Notes: generated by a model not told the origin, from the letters alone. Positions 11,450-24,053 are shown, numbered from the stretch's first letter. The stretch: 64,000 nt of DNA from Ectobius pallidus (GCA_964059195.1 CAXKWD010000006.1:18004129-18068128); one strand, 5' to 3'. Program-made: numbers and translations.

Positions 11450-12825
11450 AATATAAAATTATACTTTACCTGTTGAGAAAATGAACCGGATGGTTTGAAG
11501 TACACGTGAAAGACACACACACACAAACAGGGACACTCGCTACTAAACAACACAGGCGATATCACCACGACTGCTTAACATTTAACATTAGATACACCAA
11601 TACGTTGGAGCAGGAATGCTATCGTAACAACACTACAGTGATGTCAACACTTCGCTCTCGGGGAGGGGGTAACAACGACGCGACGCGTCCTCCCTCTCGT
11701 GACCTAAGCGACTGGAAGTGCTGGCGTAGCGAGTAGCAAACAGCCCCGTCTCTACGCGCACCTGCTCCCGCGCAGTTGCTGGACACGCTCTTACGTCTGT
11801 CAGGGTTTGTGGTGCTAATTATCGTTGTCACCAACTGCCACTTTCTATATAGACATGCCTTAACCATGTCACGTAGCGTACGTCAGGGTTTCTTGTTTCG
11901 CCAGCTCCAAAGTATTGCTTTCTCTTCTCGCTACCTGAACTGATATCGCATTACTTGACCCCACTAAGATAGTAGCCGTGCAAACCTAACTTATTACTGT
12001 ACAGTTTGAACCAAAGCTGGAGCCACCGGACATAACCGAGGACAGAGGTGATCTCGTCGGTGTATAACAGCGTCCAGAATCCTTGAATTCTGTCACCACT
12101 TAATGAAAACCCTGCCTTATTGATTATGAAAATTAACCCTCGTTGACAATAAGTGCCTTTATTTGAATGTGGTGTGCGAATAGTGGTCGTAGGATCATTA
12201 ACTAAAGATTTCACTTTTCTAAAATAAATAAATAATAACTTAGCATTCACGACAGTGAAATACTGATCCCATTTCTCAGTGGTCTCGATAATAAGCACAC
12301 TTTGACAAAACGAAGAAATCCGCCCAGAGCCTTCACGGCAAATCATTCTATTCAGTGTATAGACGCGGTCTAGACTTATAGCCATCTCCCTCCTCATTTT
12401 CGAGTGACAGCCTTTTTTATCAGTTTGGAATTTTAATCAAAATATGCACCGTAATAAACCGCACGAAGAATTTAATACTGAAATAACAGCGAAATATATA
12501 TCGAAATAAAGTTTCTAACAGCGATCCAGAACTTTGTACGCCGTTGTCAGATTTGTATAGATCAAAAGGGTGAGAGAAGGAACTAACGCTCGCTTTTCAC
12601 GGTAGAAGTCCGGTGCCTTCATCCTCTGTATTGCATAAGAACATACAACTGGCTCAGTATTCTACACACAGCCACAGACGTTACGCAACTTTTAATAAAG
12701 TTTATATTCTGTAATACAGACAATATTAGACTTCTTGTGGCCACGTCACTTAATTTGGATAATTCATTTTTACAGATATCATTTGGATTCTTTATTACAG
12801 GTATTTCATGACTGTGTACTGCTAT
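11450..12825. other. Non-coding; CpG-rich patch at 11650-11800
   Basis: No convincing gene. The stretch has a short CA run near 11515 and a locally GC- and CpG-rich segment around 11650-11800 (ACGACGCGACGCGTCC and neighbours) that stands out from the AT-rich surroundings and could be promoter-like. The longest open frame, 148 residues on the minus strand at 11951-12397, has no recognisable motif. Confidence 0.4.
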
Positions 12826-13205
12826 TTTGGGTACCTGTGGTGTGGGGGATGTATTCGCTGGCCCAGGTTCGAATCTCAGACAGGACAAGTTCCTTAAGTG
12901 GGGTTTTCCGGGGTTTTCCCTCACCTGTAAGACAAATGTCGAGTAACTTCGGGCACCAGATATCATCTGGCCTTTCATCCTCGCCTTATTCAGAGTGAAT
13001 GTGGGTGAATGGCGTTTCTCGTACCATGGGTTCTTATTGTCTCGGAGGTGGCCTCGGCATTGGGCTGATCACTCATCCGGGGAGGCCCTCCATGTCCTTA
13101 TCTGATCAAAAAAGTACGTCTGTAAAGTAATTCTCTCTCCCAAAAGTCGCGGTCCTGTAAGGCCCGGGCGGCGTGAATTGCTGAAACGTCCCTAAAACTG
13201 AAAGG
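12826..13205 (+). mobile_element. tRNA-derived SINE (family 2), plus strand
   Basis: Head with B-box-like GGTTCGAATCT at about 12867, then the body blocks TTTTCCCTCACCTG, GACAAATGTC, CAGATATCATCTGGC, TCGGAGGTGGCCTCGGCATT and GGCCCGGGCGGCGTGAATTGC. It is diverged from the minus-strand copy at 10796-11218 by scattered substitutions. A clean target duplication was not found. Confidence 0.8.
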
Positions 13206-14190
13206 TAAAACTAAGCGAAAAATAATGGATGAGGTAATATCACGATTTGCATTTATTACAGCGAGCGGAGAAGGAGAACGTTTCCAAATTTCATGCTAAT
13301 TTTTTCTAGGAGGTATTCAGAAACATGTAAAATTGTCCTTCCCTTTTCACACCTAACGCACTGCACACTTAATTTTAACACAAGCTTTGCAACACGTGTC
13401 ATTATTATTACTTAGTGCTTTTGAAAAATAAAGTGAAATCGTTCTCTACGAATACTTACTTATTATTGTAGCTACAGTCCTCAGTTGTAGCCATCTAAAT
13501 GAAAAAGTCTCTTTAGATATTATAAGTTAAAATTGATATGAGGCCTATTTTCGTAAACTTCTGAAAACTAAATAAGGTTAAGCATTGTCATGATAAATAT
13601 AGCTATCTACTTGGAAGCTTATCGATAAAAAATTATTTATAAATATAAATTATATTAGACTTGATTGAGGCTGTGACAAGAAAGCGTTGCATTGAATTTA
13701 AATTCACATGTGAACTGTAAAAATAAATGTTATACTCGTGATTACACTCAGGGTAATTACTTCGCATGGCTACAGTTACACTTCCATTACGTGATTTGTA
13801 GCTTGCATGCAAATCAAATCCCCGCTTGCAATTTGGTTGTTTACTTTCCACCAGTCTGACCCCCCGTTAAATTCGAGTTCTCCCTTTTATAACGAATAAT
13901 AATAATAATATAATAATAATAATTGTAATCTCACAGAGCTTAGAGCCTACTTATCATAATTTCAAAGCAAATATAAGGAAATATAATGTTAATACAAGTC
14001 GCTATACCAATATTCTTTATTTTTACCACACCAATCAGCTAGTTATCTCAACCAATCAAAATCTAAGAATGCCCTGTGACGATTTTGACAGCTACTCGTC
14101 AACTCCGCGTGGAATGAAATGCACGGTTGCAAGATCAAGTTACAATAAACAATAACACGTGTGAACTGATTAAAGCGAAGGAAGAACTGA
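13206..14190. other. Non-coding, (TAA)n tract near 13895
   Basis: Nothing recognisable apart from an imperfect (AAT)n microsatellite at about 13893-13923. The sequence just before 14193 borders a transposase fragment and may be its 3' non-coding end. Confidence 0.4.
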
Positions 14191-14192
14191 GG

Positions 14193-15084
14193 TCAGTGAT
14201 AACAATGAGAGAATATTGCAACGTTCCTTTTGTTTTGGAAAGCGGAAGCCAAGACCGATTTAGTCAGATCAATTAACATAAAGAAACACCGACTTACTGG
14301 TTTATTCCTTTGAAGCCGCCTGGAATCTTCACACATACATATTTTTCCTCTTGTATGGTTAACAATGATCCATGTCTCGTCCAAATAGATAATTGGGCGC
14401 AGTGAATTACTCAAATCTCTCATTTTTATCAAATAATTGAATCGTTTTACAACAATGTCGCTCCTTTCCATCATCATTTTTCGTCCTTTGTTGTTTTTCA
14501 CGTATCGAAATTTAATTTTTTTTCATATATTTCCCGGAGAGCGCACTTGCTACCGTCAAATAATCCTGCCTTGTTTAATGCCTCCTTCATAGCATCTAGG
14601 CTTGGCCAAAATCGTGACTCATATAACTGATAAATCATACGGCGAATAGTAGATTTGCTAACGAATCTATTATTGTTTTCTATGGTGCCCTATTGGGAAT
14701 CTTTTTTCCAGGCGTTCCCAATCTAGTACCAGTCTGTTTCGCCATTTTATGCTCATTTAAAATACGGGAAACAGTTCTCTTAGAAACTCCAGTCGCACAA
14801 GCAGTTCTTTCTAACACTTTCGCTACTGATAATGTTTCTTTTCCATTCTTGAACGCACCAAACTCTCCTTCAAAGAAATTGTGAACATTGCACACTATTT
14901 CCCTAGCATAAGACTGTAATGGTTTTCCTTGTTTGCCAACACCAACAAGTATTATTATAATTAACAGCATAAATAATGCGACTGGACTATAGAAATTATA
15001 CACAGCCTCCATATTTTCGTTTATACCGATATATAAATAAGAATTTGATATAAATAAAATATAAACTTGCAAAAGACACTTCAC
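14193..15084 (-). pseudogene. Tc1/mariner-like transposase, N-terminal two thirds
   Basis: Two minus-strand frames belong together. At 14680-15084 there is a helix-turn-helix region (SYAREIVCNVHNFFEGEF...VLERTACATGVSKRTVSRILNE). At 14193-14501 there is a segment with the catalytic-core motif RPIIYLDETWI preceded by MMMERSDIVVKRFNYL. This order is that of a Tc1/mariner-superfamily transposase common in insects. The frame is broken between 14501 and 14680 and ends before the last catalytic acidic residue. The C-terminal part of a similar protein lies nearby in the opposite orientation. Confidence 0.7.
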
Positions 15085-15689
15085 TACTGCATAGATCCGT
15101 CACTACACACTAGCTTCAACGAACTAATGTAAATCTCTGAACTAACACCCTCAAAATCTTAGCAACACAATAGCTGAGGAAGCAGCATAATAGCCTTGAA
15201 ATTGGCAATGCCCTTTACAGAAGCAGGTAGCAATGGGTAGGTTTATGTCTAGTGAGACAAGATAACTCACACAGGGAGGCACAGATCTGAGGGTTAGAAT
15301 TCTAGGTTAAATGCAATATCTTCTACGTCAAGAATATTTTATGAGATATAGAGCTGGATTCAGTTGGACAGTGTTTAAGAATCATTCTATAAAGTACTCC
15401 TAGGAAGTAAGCGTAATTATTATTAGATTAGTCAAGTAAAGAAATGATGGCAAATTGAATATTTGCGGCATGAAGTGGGCGAGAGGTTTCTAGAGCGAAT
15501 AGGGATGTACAGTGGGCGCCTGGTAACTGAAAGCTTCGCGTCCGTTAAGATTTGAACATGTCGTTGGCAGTCCGCATGCGTGAAGTGCTAAAGTCCAGCA
15601 TGAAAATATTATCCACTGCTCCATGTGCTTTAGTTCACGTTCGCTACCTGCTGTCTGCTGGACATTTAAATCCCCTAGCCCAGCATGTT

Positions 15690-16018
15690 TCAAGGGATAA
15701 GAGTAAACAAAACAAGATATATATGAAAAATTGGCTCATAAAAGAAGGGATTCCATTATCAGAAGACATGTTAAAACCTACTCTGTATGAATTAAGAGAA
15801 TGAAACCAAGAAATGTGGAATATTCAGTAGACAAAATTTTACGAAATGCCGGCCATGTTTCTCTCCGCCTGACACCCTACCACCCGGAGCTGAATCCCAT
15901 AGAAAACATTTGGTATATTGTTAAAGGGTGGATTGCTTCCAGGAATGTTATGTGCAATACAACTTCGGTAACAAACCTTTGTGAAGAGAAGTTTAATTCC
16001 ATGACGAATGAAGACTGA
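15690..16018 (+). pseudogene. Tc1/mariner-like transposase, C-terminal third
   Basis: An open frame to 15803 (KNWLIKEGIPLSEDMLKPTLYELRE) is followed after one stop by 15800-16018, with RNAGHVSLRLTPYHPELNPIENIWYIVKGWIASRNV. PYHPELNPIENIW is the last catalytic block of the Tc1/mariner superfamily. It complements in content the oppositely oriented N-terminal fragment at 14193-15084. Frame breaks show it is inactive. Whether both pieces come from one inverted copy or from two copies cannot be told here. Confidence 0.75.
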
Positions 16019-16950
16019 CTGGATTCCCTTGTGTGAACATGGGAAGAAAATTTAAAGGGAATATATAAAAATAGAAGTTCTTTTTGACAGTGAAATTGAT
16101 AATATAATAATAAATTTTGGTGGTGTAAATAGTGACAGTGAGGGTGCTGATGCTGAGTGCAGTGATTCTGAAGAACTGGATGGAATAGCTGCACTGCACG
16201 ACTCTGACTAGAGGTAAGTGATAACAGTCAACGTTTTCAGCTCAGCACGTTTCGCTTGCATTTGAATTCCCGCCGCATCTGTCTGTGACGTGATCCATGC
16301 TTTCAGTTGATGGGCGTTCTCTGTAGCGAACTAGAACCAGCAGATGTCTCCACTGCTCTAGCCGGTATGCGTAGCCGTTCGTCACTTGTTTTTCCAGTTG
16401 CCGTCTGCTGGTACCATGCTTTTAAATGGCCATTCATCTTAGCAGACTGAAAAATACGTTCGAACTTTTCTATTTTTATAGTGGGCAAACGCTACTAGGC
16501 GCGTTTCTTTGTATACTGGACACTTCTAAAATATATTTATGTGGAAAAAGCTTAAAGAAGAACTGCAGGAGATAGACGCTAAATAAATCGAAAAGAAGGA
16601 AGAATTAGTTGACAAATACTGTGAGAAATTTACTACAATACTTTGTTCCCGACTGTAACCCCCTCCCACCTCACGGTCACCTAGACAACAAAATTCTTCT
16701 TTACTCTGCTGGGCCACATCTTCTTTCTTCCAGAGGCTCTGAAAATATGACCAGGGAGAGGGGCACAAAGAAACGAAGACCTTGGAAGTACTTTCCAGCC
16801 TCTTCGCCAACAAGAAGTAGACCTTTACTTCATATGGAAGCTAAATTATAAAGTATATATTGAAAATAAAATAGAATTACATCAAAAATCTGAACATGAC
16901 TTAGACAGTGGAACATTTGGTGTACAAGACCTGAAATAAAGACATAGGTA
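16019..16950. other. Non-coding, nothing recognised
   Basis: The first 100 bases continue the decayed C-terminal end of the transposase. The remainder has no gene, RNA or delimitable repeat that I can support. Confidence 0.4.
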
Positions 16951-16953
16951 CAA

Positions 16954-17226
16954 TCATATTATGAAGATAATGGACTGAAGGTCCCAAGAAGACATATTCG
17001 GGTGAAGCCCTTATAATAACAATAGTTTAAAGCTGAAAGATAGAGACATATAAAAGGACTGAAGGTCCCAATTAAAATATAAATATTTTAATCGGTGTGA
17101 AGCACCATTATTACTTTTGTTTAACCTGAAAGAGAAAGTATATTAATCTACATACAGACTTTAAATATACAAATAAACCAAGCTAATAAAATTCCCAATA
17201 ATAAACATACTTCGGTGTGAAGCACC
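16954..17226 (+). repeat. Cluster of small hairpins with constant TGAAG loop
   Basis: Five short palindromic hairpins share the loop TGAAG but have different stems: GGAC-TGAAG-GTCC at 16972-16984 and 17056-17068, GGG-TGAAG-CCC at 17000-17010, and GGTG-TGAAG-CACC at 17094-17106 and 17214-17226. A related ATTA-TGAAGA-TAAT lies at about 16959-16972. A further one, TGTC-TGAAG-GACA, is at 20227-20239. Stem bases change in compensating pairs while the loop stays fixed. Spacing is irregular (about 26-120 bases). Function unknown. Confidence 0.7.
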
Positions 17227-17964
17227 ATCTTAAAATGTTTCAATAAGGTTACATTATAATTTAAAATTTCTAAACATGAAGCAAAAAATAAATAAACAAC
17301 CCTTCAGTGATCCACAGAATTAAAATTCATCAAACATTCACCTTTACATTTAAAATAGGATCACTGAAATAGGTAATTTCATATTCCAAAATGCCTACAA
17401 TAATTTTAAAGTAATAAACAATGTTACATAATATACAAGCACTTAAATTTCAATCGCTAACATACCTTTATCATCCATGCATACCACATTCTCGGCGCCG
17501 AAATAACATACCTCAGTCTCACACCATGCTAATTGATATGGCCTACGAAAATACTGCTTTCACCTAGGCTAAGGATGAAAGTAGGCTCAGATACTTAAGG
17601 ACCAAAAACAAAACGGGGACAAGGCAATTAAACACAAGAGCAATAAATTTAGAAAATTTCACACATGCTACGAGGTAAGTGGAAACACGTGGAAACTGCA
17701 ATCATGCAACAACCTTGCTAACTATTGGCATGCAAAAATCCTGAGAATACAGACTTGACCCAACCCAAAGGCCTACTGATCAGAACCAAACCCCAGGACG
17801 AAAGTAAAAGCAGGCGTCGAATCCAAGGGTATAATCATATATTTGATCAGCAATCAATAACAGAGAATATGACCCAACAACAAGGGTAACTCCACAAACA
17901 GAAAACTAGAGTAAATATCACAGTACATGATATTAAAAAAAACCCAAATCGGATAAATAGTTTG
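17227..17964. other. Non-coding between hairpin cluster and satellite
   Basis: AT-rich, no gene or clear repeat unit. Diverged satellite monomers may begin within its last hundred bases. Confidence 0.4.
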
Positions 17965-19650
17965 ACCAAAGATAACCGTAAATTATTACAACTTGATTGA
18001 CAAATTCCTACTTATTCTTGAGTTAATTGGTAAGAAATGCTTTCTCCATAAAATAAATTTAAATTGACTAAATCCTGAACCATATATTTGGTTGGCTATA
18101 ATTGGCCAAAAACCATAACTGATCAGACAGTAATTATTACTGTTTATTAAATTAAGTTAAATAGAATTACAGCACTAATCCTATCAATTACCTAAATGGA
18201 GAACCTTATTAATTGATTGGATATATTTGGCCATAAACAATAACTAGTCAAGATAATTGACTATAAATAATGCTGACACTTGAATCAATTAGTAAGTAGT
18301 ACGTTCTGTACTAAATAAGTTTGAATTGGCAAAATCATGAACTGTATACTTCAGTGGCTATAACTGGCCACAAATGCAACTCCTCAAACAATAATTAGTC
18401 TCTTGAATTAACTAGTAATTCTACACTGAACTTTTTGAATTGTCTAAATTGTAAACCTTATTAAATGACTGGCTATATTTGGCCATAAACTATAACTGGT
18501 GAAACATATAGGATACAGTAAATGCTGACACTCGAATTAACTAGTAAAAATGCCTTCTCACTAAATAGGTTTGAATTGGCTAAATCTTGAACTGTATACT
18601 TCATTGGCTATAACTGGCCACAAATGCAATTCCTCAAACAATAATTAATACTGTCTCTTGAATTAACTAATAATTGTACACTCAACCTTTTGAATGATCT
18701 AAATTGTAAATCTTACTAAATGACTGACTATATTTGGCCATAAACTATAACTGGTCAAAAATATAGAATACAGTAAATGCTAGCACTCAAATTAACTAGT
18801 AAAAATGCCTTCTCACTAAATAGGTTTGAATTGGCTAAATCTTGAACTGTATACTTCATTGACTATAACTGGCCACAAATGCAATTCCTCAAACAATAAT
18901 TAATACTGTCTCTTGAATTAACTAATAATTGTACACTCAACCTTTTGAATGATCTAAATTGTAAAGCTTATTAAATGACTGACTATATTTGGCCATAAAC
19001 TATAACTGGTCAAAAATATAGAATACAGTAAATGCTAGCTAAAAATGCCTTCTCACTAAATAGGTTTGAATTGGCTAAATCTTGAACTGTATACTTCATT
19101 GGCTATAACTGGCCACAAATGCAATTCCTCAAACAATAATTCATACTGTCTCTTGAATTAACTAATAATTGTACACTCAACCTTTTGAATGATCTAAATT
19201 GTAAATCTTATTAAATGACTGACTATATTTGGCCATAAACTATAACTGGTCAAAAATATAGAATACAGTAACTGCTAGCACTCAAATTAACTAGTAAAAA
19301 TGCCTTCTCACTAAATAGGTTTGAATTGGGTAAATCTTGAACTGTATACTTCATTGGCTATAACTGGCCACAAATGCAATTCCTCAAATAATAATTAATA
19401 CTGTCTCTTGAATTAACTAATAATTGTACACTCAACCTTTTGAATGATCTAAATTGTAAATCTTATTAAATGACTGACTATATTTGGCCATAAACTATAA
19501 CTGGTCAAAAATATAGAATACAGTAAATGCTAGCACTTAAATTAACTAGAAAGAAATGCCTTCTGCACTAAATAGGTTTGAGTTGGTTAATTTAAATATA
19601 TATAAGATTGGATATGATTTGCCATAAATATTACTGGTCACGATTATTGA
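17965..19650 (+). repeat. Tandem satellite, ~255-bp dimer of ~127-bp monomers
   Basis: The block GAACTGTATACTTCA recurs at about 18341, 18591, 18846, 19086 and 19341, giving steps of 250, 255, 240 and 255, with a diverged copy at about 18079. Within each unit the two halves are related. One half carries GGCTATAACTGGCCACAAATGC and the other GACTATATTTGGCCATAAACTATAACTGGTC, both preceded by a TTAACTARTAA...TTGAAT...CTAAAT block. Copies from 18540 to 19560 are nearly identical while outer copies are diverged. The unit starting near 19020 has lost about 15 bases. Confidence 0.9.
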
Positions 19651-21563
19651 CTATGATTAATTAATCAACAAAAAAACTACGAACTCCACGAGCAATCAAA
19701 TTTATAATGATAACAGAGCTATTTTAGTTTATAGCATAAGTGACTTACTTTTCACCAATATTTTGATATATTATTAGGTTAAGTACAAGAAATTTGTTTC
19801 CAATAGAGACAGTTGCACAAATGACAGAACAGACCCCTGATACGGCATACCTGAGGTGAATTGTAAACAAGCAAATCGATAAGTATGCACAGCTCTTACA
19901 TCACTACCATACTTCTTAGCAAGCTTCTCAAAATAGTTCCACATATGAGGGCATTAAATCGAGCATATGAATATACCACGGCACATTAATATTCTTACAT
20001 TCAACTATATGAAAATACTAGAAAATGTGAATAAGATAATAACCCGAAATATGAACAAGCATCAAACATATATTAGCAGACGGAATTAGCTAAGTTCCTT
20101 TTTTTTTATAGGCTACCTGACATCGCCATATTGGCAACTACATGTGCGTGAACCTAACAGACTCTCAATTTGTTATGCATCTTCATAAAAAGAAATCGAA
20201 GAAATACTTAAAGCATGAATCCCAACTGTCTGAAGGACACACGGGAAACCACCTAATCTTATAATGACAAGACTCACATAATTATTCAAACATCATACCC
20301 GCAGCCGACGAGAAGTTACGCAGCCAACCGGACGAAATCACTTCACTACAGATACTGATACTCAACTCCTCACGGAAAAAACGGACAAGAACTGCAACTC
20401 GCAAGACAACAGTGCGCAAGCGCGGAAAACTTCTAGTTCCAGAATAATAAAAGAAGGAAACGAAGAAGAAAGTGTGACGTCAGGCCTTAGACGTCACAAT
20501 CATATTAAATGTAATGACGCCATGTCACTCAAGTAAAAATCCCAGCATGCCAAATTGATAGTAAAATCATATTTACATTATACAGAAATAGTGGCCACAA
20601 AATCTACTTTAATCGCATGCATCCTGCATGATAGAGCCTTTCAAACTATACCAAATCAATATACAATGCCACCATAACCAATCACAAATACAAGATTCAC
20701 AAACGCATGCCTGGGCTACAAGACAATAAATAATTATGTTACACCACACATGCAGTTCCCACACTACAATAAAAACTTATATACATTTAAACACAATGTT
20801 CCACGTACCTCTTATACATGGTGAAAACAAAGGAAGAAGCCAAAAGGCAGGCTTACATATTGCCGCCACCAAACACCAACAGTTACATTTACGTCCCCGA
20901 GTCCATGTTAAGCAAATGAGGAAGAGGGAAAGGCGCTATTCCCTTTTATAGCAAATATTCTCTGACGTCATGTCAGCGCAATCGCAGTGACAACAATTTC
21001 CAAAACACCTATTATACATTAAAACCACACCATCTCAAATGCAATACATGGCCGACTGAAACAGCTCATTGTTACACAGATACAATTACGGTGTTGCAAT
21101 TCGGAGCAGACTATGATATCTTAGCGGAGAAGCGGAGAAGGGGGAAAGGAGGAACAGTTGAATAACCTGCCTGCGCTCAGCTGATGGCCTAGCGAGACAT
21201 TAATTCTTCCATCTGCCTATCTATCATACTTCTTACGTCACATACCATTATTGCGACAATATTTTAGGTTGACAAATATTCCATTATTGCGTAGAATAAC
21301 TATTAACCATGTAGCAATTAAAAATCAATTTATAAAAAAGAATTGCTACACGACATACAAAATGTTATGAAGATACGAATATGTATATACAGTGCTACTA
21401 CTTTAGCGATTGGGTATGATTCCAAGTAACTAAAAGAATATACCTCTAAGGTTCAGAAGTGAAATACTAATTGATACACGTGATAAACACTGATATATGT
21501 GGTGTGTATTCACAGATATTTTAAATTATATTTATTTTCTATATCAAATGAATATTTAACCTA
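19651..21563. other. Non-coding left flank of the Polinton
   Basis: No supported gene. It contains one more TGAAG-loop hairpin (20227-20239), a GACGTCA...GACGTCAC inverted pair near 20480, and AT-rich sequence. The 71-residue frame at 20736-20951 has no recognisable motif. Confidence 0.4.
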
Positions 21564-21569
21564 TACCGT
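21564..21569. repeat. Polinton target-site duplication, left
   Basis: TACCGT lies immediately before the left terminus (AGTAGTAAGGGTGAGGG). The identical hexamer follows the right terminus at 38364-38369. Six-base duplications are diagnostic of Polintons. Confidence 0.9.
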
Positions 21570-22464
21570 AGTAGTAAGGGTGAGGGTATGAATCAAAATG
21601 GCCGCCAACCGACGCCGCCCCCGACGCCTGAGTTGTGCCCTTTGTACCGGCGACGCTATGACGTCATGGGTATCGTATGAAAGCGCGCGTTGTGCCCTTT
21701 CGTCCTATGCTAGTCCCAACCCGCCCAAAAGCCCGTTAAAGAGTTAGGCCCTAAAACAAAACCGACGCCACCCTCGACCCCACCCCCAACCCCGTACTAT
21801 GGTCCTATATGACATGATTGGAATCGATTCGAACAATGAAGACTTCGGCAGTAAGCTTGTGTTAACCCCGCCCTAATCAGACCCACTTCGAAAACCGACG
21901 CCTTCCCTCAGAGTGCTAGTTACGGCTTAGATACGAGGCTAGGGCAGAGGATATATGCAAATACGGTCTAAGAAACACGTTCGTATGTTATCCAGATCAT
22001 TTAGTTACAACGTAATGATAACATATAGGCCTAGTGTATTAATTAGATTCATATGGGTTGTGTATCCATAGTGGATGCAATGCAGGTAACGTAGGAATGA
22101 AACGATATGTAATGTTTACACATAGTTATAATAATAAGCTATTGCATCTTTCCGTATTCTGTTAACAAGTGACTCGCACAAACACAAATACGTCTGTCTG
22201 GGAATATGATTGTATAAACAGATTCTCTCATGTATCCTAATGGCGAAAACATGTCGTTATGATGGACGCATTCCAAACACATCTTATCTCTAGCGAAAAC
22301 AGCAAAACACGGAAGTATGGAATGCATCCCTAGGCTACTTTAAAGATAACAATATGTGATACAATCTATTTCTTGCGAGAGAGTTTTAAAGATGTGTTGT
22401 CATTAGTGTTAGTGCCTTAGCTATCTGTATAAATACAGGTTTCAGTACATTCCTGAGTTAAGTT
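21570..22464 (+). repeat. Polinton terminal inverted repeat, left
   Basis: The reverse complement matches 37475-38363 with scattered substitutions. The outer 200 bases are GC-rich and include a palindromic ATGACGTCAT (CRE-like) near 21659 and an AAAATGGCCGCC block. A TATAAATA box points inward at 22428-22435. The matching ends near AGTTAAGTT at 22460. A 62-codon open frame lies inside on the minus strand. Confidence 0.9.
22139..22327 (-). CDS. Small ORF in left TIR, 62 aa, unknown
   Basis: An ATG-started frame of 62 residues, duplicated without amino-acid change in the right TIR at 37606-37794. Both copies face outward toward the element ends. It contains CLEC...HH in the first half and CVCASH in the second, a spacing that could suit a metal-binding fold. 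No family recognised. Because TIR copies tend to be homogenised, identity alone does not prove coding; it may be a chance frame. Confidence 0.3.
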   Translation of the reverse strand: MHSILPCFAVFARDKMCLECVHHNDMFSPLGYMRESVYTIIFPDRRICVCASHLLTEYGKMQ

Positions 22465-22535
22465 AAGAGTGACCCGCGAAGAAGAGTAGTATACTTAAAA
22501 TAGTGAATCAAGAAAAAAAAACTACATCTAGGTGA
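22428..22535 (+). promoter_or_regulatory. Possible TIR promoter and first exon
   Basis: The TATA box TATAAATA at 22428-22435 is followed by purine-rich sequence and a strong splice donor, CTAG/GTGAGT, with the intron starting at 22532. The nearest good acceptor in front of the polymerase gene is TTCCATTACAG ending at 24136. A transcript starting near 22460 and spliced to 24137 is plausible but unproven. The same TATA box exists in the right TIR facing inward on the minus strand. Confidence 0.4.
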
Positions 22536-22628
22536 GTACTTGAATTAAAATATCTATATATATTTACTGTGACTTAAAGCTAGAAGTTTTTTATGTTACT
22601 ATTTCATTAGTTATTCAATAAATGTAAC

Positions 22629-22662
<34 letters not shown>

Positions 22663-23175
22663 TACCCTGGCCGTAAATACCCACACTAATAATAATAGTA
22701 AATAAATAAATAAATAAATACATTTGGAAGCTAACTAGCTGCGTTATAATAATGTCTAAAACGGCAATATGTTATCAGGTATAGTGCTCACACACTTTAT
22801 CTTGAGCTTAACACTCCATAATGCTGAAAATCACAACCCGTCCCCCTGTATTGCGACATTCTTGAGCTACAGTCTATTTTTTTTAATTGTTCACAACATA
22901 TTATTCCGAAAATGACATACCCGTCCCCCCGTATAGAGGCATTCTAGAACTATCGTGTATTTGTTCACATCATATTATTCTGAAAATGATAGAAGAAACG
23001 TACGGGTGTTATTAATTACCTACAAACTTTCGCGAAAGGTATTAGTTAAATTACATCCATTCAGCTAATTGAAAGTGCGCATTCAAGTAACTTAGGCCTA
23101 TATGTACACAATGCTACGAGTTTTAAACCGATTTTCTATATATTCTGAAGGCTGGTGAGGAATTATCAATGTACC

Positions 23176-23213
<38 letters not shown>

Positions 23214-23823
23214 GCTGACATTATTAATTAACACTAATGATAAAAATAATAATTAGCAAGCTAGCTGCTATATGACGACAATAATAAATATATTATCCTA
23301 TATTATAGACATAGTAATGTACTGTTAACAGTAATAATAATAATAATAAAGTCGGAAACTGCCTGCGAAATAGTGATAGAATATTTCCGTAATAATGCCT
23401 ATGACTATAATATACACAAATCAGACTGGTGAAAATGCGAATTCAAATAACTTTGACGTACGGCTTTTTGTTTTGTAAACCGAAAATATATTACTTTATT
23501 CATTTCTCCTGCGACATATTCGCGAAAGGTATTAGTTAAATTACATCCATTCAGCTAATTGAAAGTGCGCATTCAAGTAACTTAGGCCTACATGTACACA
23601 ATGCTACGAGTTTTAAACCGATTTTCTATATATTCTGAAGGCTAGTGAGGAATGATCAATGTACCTAATAATAATAATAATAATAATAATAAATGCTAAC
23701 ATTATTATTAATTAACAATAATGATAATGATAATGATAATAATTCGCAAGCTATCTGCTATATGACGACAATAATAAATATATTATCCTATATTATTATC
23801 GACATAGTAATGTACTGTTAACA

Positions 23824-23874
<51 letters not shown>

Positions 23875-23990
23875 TTCCCTTTTAGAAGGATGTAACCTTG
23901 ACGTAAATACTACTTAGGAGAAAACAACTCATTAGGACACAACATATGAGCTAACTTCTAACCATTTAAAGATAACATTACGAAATAAAC
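22465..23990. repeat. Polinton left non-coding region with direct repeats
   Basis: A 320-bp block starting CGCGAAAGGTATTAGTTAAA occurs at 23031-23350 and again at 23521-23846, in the same orientation and about 490 bases apart, with few differences. A shorter pair with TTGTTCACA...CATATTATTC and CCCGTCCCCC blocks lies at 22840-22990. (TAA)n microsatellites sit at about 22630-22660, 23178-23212, 23332-23349, 23667-23694 and 23825-23872. No coding potential seen. Confidence 0.85.
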
Positions 23991-23993
23991 TAC

Positions 23994-24053
23994 TATAAAT
24001 AGCTTAGCCCTCGGTTCCCCTTTTCAGTTTTACAGCTTTGTTGTTACAGAGAG
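23994..24053 (+). promoter_or_regulatory. Core promoter (TATA + TCAGT initiator) and leader exon of pPolB
   Basis: TATAAATAG starts at 23994 and the arthropod initiator TTCAGTTT has its A at 24026, so the TATA box begins at -32, the normal Pol II distance. A short leader exon would end at 24053 (GAG/GTGAGT). An 83-bp intron would end at the CATTACAG acceptor at 24136, placing the spliced leader just before the polymerase ATG at 24186. Confidence 0.7.

Noticed and set aside
11951..12397. 148-residue minus-strand ORF
   Set aside because: No motif, no start context, no neighbours; length is within chance for this much sequence.
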